A DNA stretch of 5,327 bases. Origin: Blastococcus sp. GTDB lineage: Bacteria; Actinomycetota; Actinomycetes; Mycobacteriales; Geodermatophilaceae. Where the stretch lies: positions 1 through 5,327 of the forward strand of contig JAOPUS010000031.1 of the NCBI GenBank assembly GCA_025963345.1, read 5' to 3'. This document shows, piece after piece, positions 5,284 to 5,327 of this stretch (position 1 is the stretch's first letter; every line of letters starts with the position of its first letter). The translations under genes were made by a program, and so were the position numbers. The notes under the pieces are model-generated. The model ran no database searches. It was not told where the DNA came from and saw nothing but the letters and a program-made list of their open reading frames with translations.

Positions 5284-5327
5284 GCGAGCAGGACCCGGCT
5301 CCCATGAGCAGCGAGCAGGACCCGGCT
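5280..5327 (+). CDS. argB: Start of the next operon gene, probably acetylglutamate kinase (argB), truncated by the window edge
   Basis: An ATG at 5280 overlaps the argJ stop as ATGA and opens a frame that runs to the window end, giving 16 codons (MSEQDPAPMSSEQDPA). The identity is inferred from operon order only, since actinobacteria usually have argB after argJ; no kinase motif is visible yet. A second in-frame ATG at 5304 heads a near-copy of the first segment, so the true start could be either. No good Shine-Dalgarno precedes 5280, which fits translational coupling to argJ. AGGA at 5290-5293 lies 10 bases before 5304, a weak alternative site. Confidence 0.6.
   Translation, partial: MSEQDPAPMSSEQDPA
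5280..5327 (+). repeat. In-frame duplication at the start of the probable argB gene
   Basis: The segments 5280-5303 and 5304-5327 both begin ATGAGC and share GAGCAGGACCCGGCT. The second has an extra AGC codon after ATGAGC, while the first has a CCC codon before the next ATG. The 17-base shared string GCGAGCAGGACCCGGCT occurs at 5284-5300 and 5311-5327. The result is a repeated Met-Ser-(Ser)-Glu-Gln-Asp-Pro-Ala N-terminus with two candidate start codons. Confidence 0.85.

Overview
The window is very GC-rich. It starts several genes with GTG, uses overlapping stop/start codons, and carries an argC-argJ-argB arginine gene order. Together these point to a chromosomal segment of a high-GC actinomycete. 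The protein styles would suit the Geodermatophilales/Frankia side of the phylum, but that is a guess from style, not something the sequence proves.

Layout, left to right. (1) The 3' part of a short-chain dehydrogenase/reductase gene runs off the left edge and ends at 464. (2) A 192-base intergenic stretch (465-656) contains a perfect 23-base tandem repeat, a strong hairpin and a consensus Shine-Dalgarno. (3) At 657-1937 lies an unusual fusion gene: an N-terminal GNAT acetyltransferase domain joined to a classical-clade AAA ATPase domain. (4) Converging on it across a 62-base gap is a minus-strand lipid-kinase-like gene of the diacylglycerol kinase catalytic family (2000-2881). (5) A 213-base divergent intergenic region separates that gene from the arginine operon. 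It ends in a recognisable ARG box (ArgR operator) that overlaps a -10-like element directly against the argC GTG, which suggests a leaderless, arginine-repressed transcript. (6) argC (3095-4135) and argJ (4132-5283) follow, and the first 16 codons of the next gene, probably argB, begin at 5280. All junctions overlap by four bases.

The arginine genes work as one unit. ArgB (expected acetylglutamate kinase) makes N-acetylglutamyl phosphate, ArgC reduces it to the semialdehyde, and, after transamination by an enzyme encoded outside the window, ArgJ moves the acetyl group from N-acetylornithine back to glutamate. The SDR, GNAT-AAA and lipid-kinase genes have no evident link to arginine synthesis and look like independent neighbours.

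The items most worth a second look are the GNAT-AAA fusion and its structured, repeat-bearing leader, the ARG box fused to a leaderless argC start, and the in-frame duplication at the very start of argB. No RNA gene, CRISPR array, insertion sequence or prophage signal was seen.
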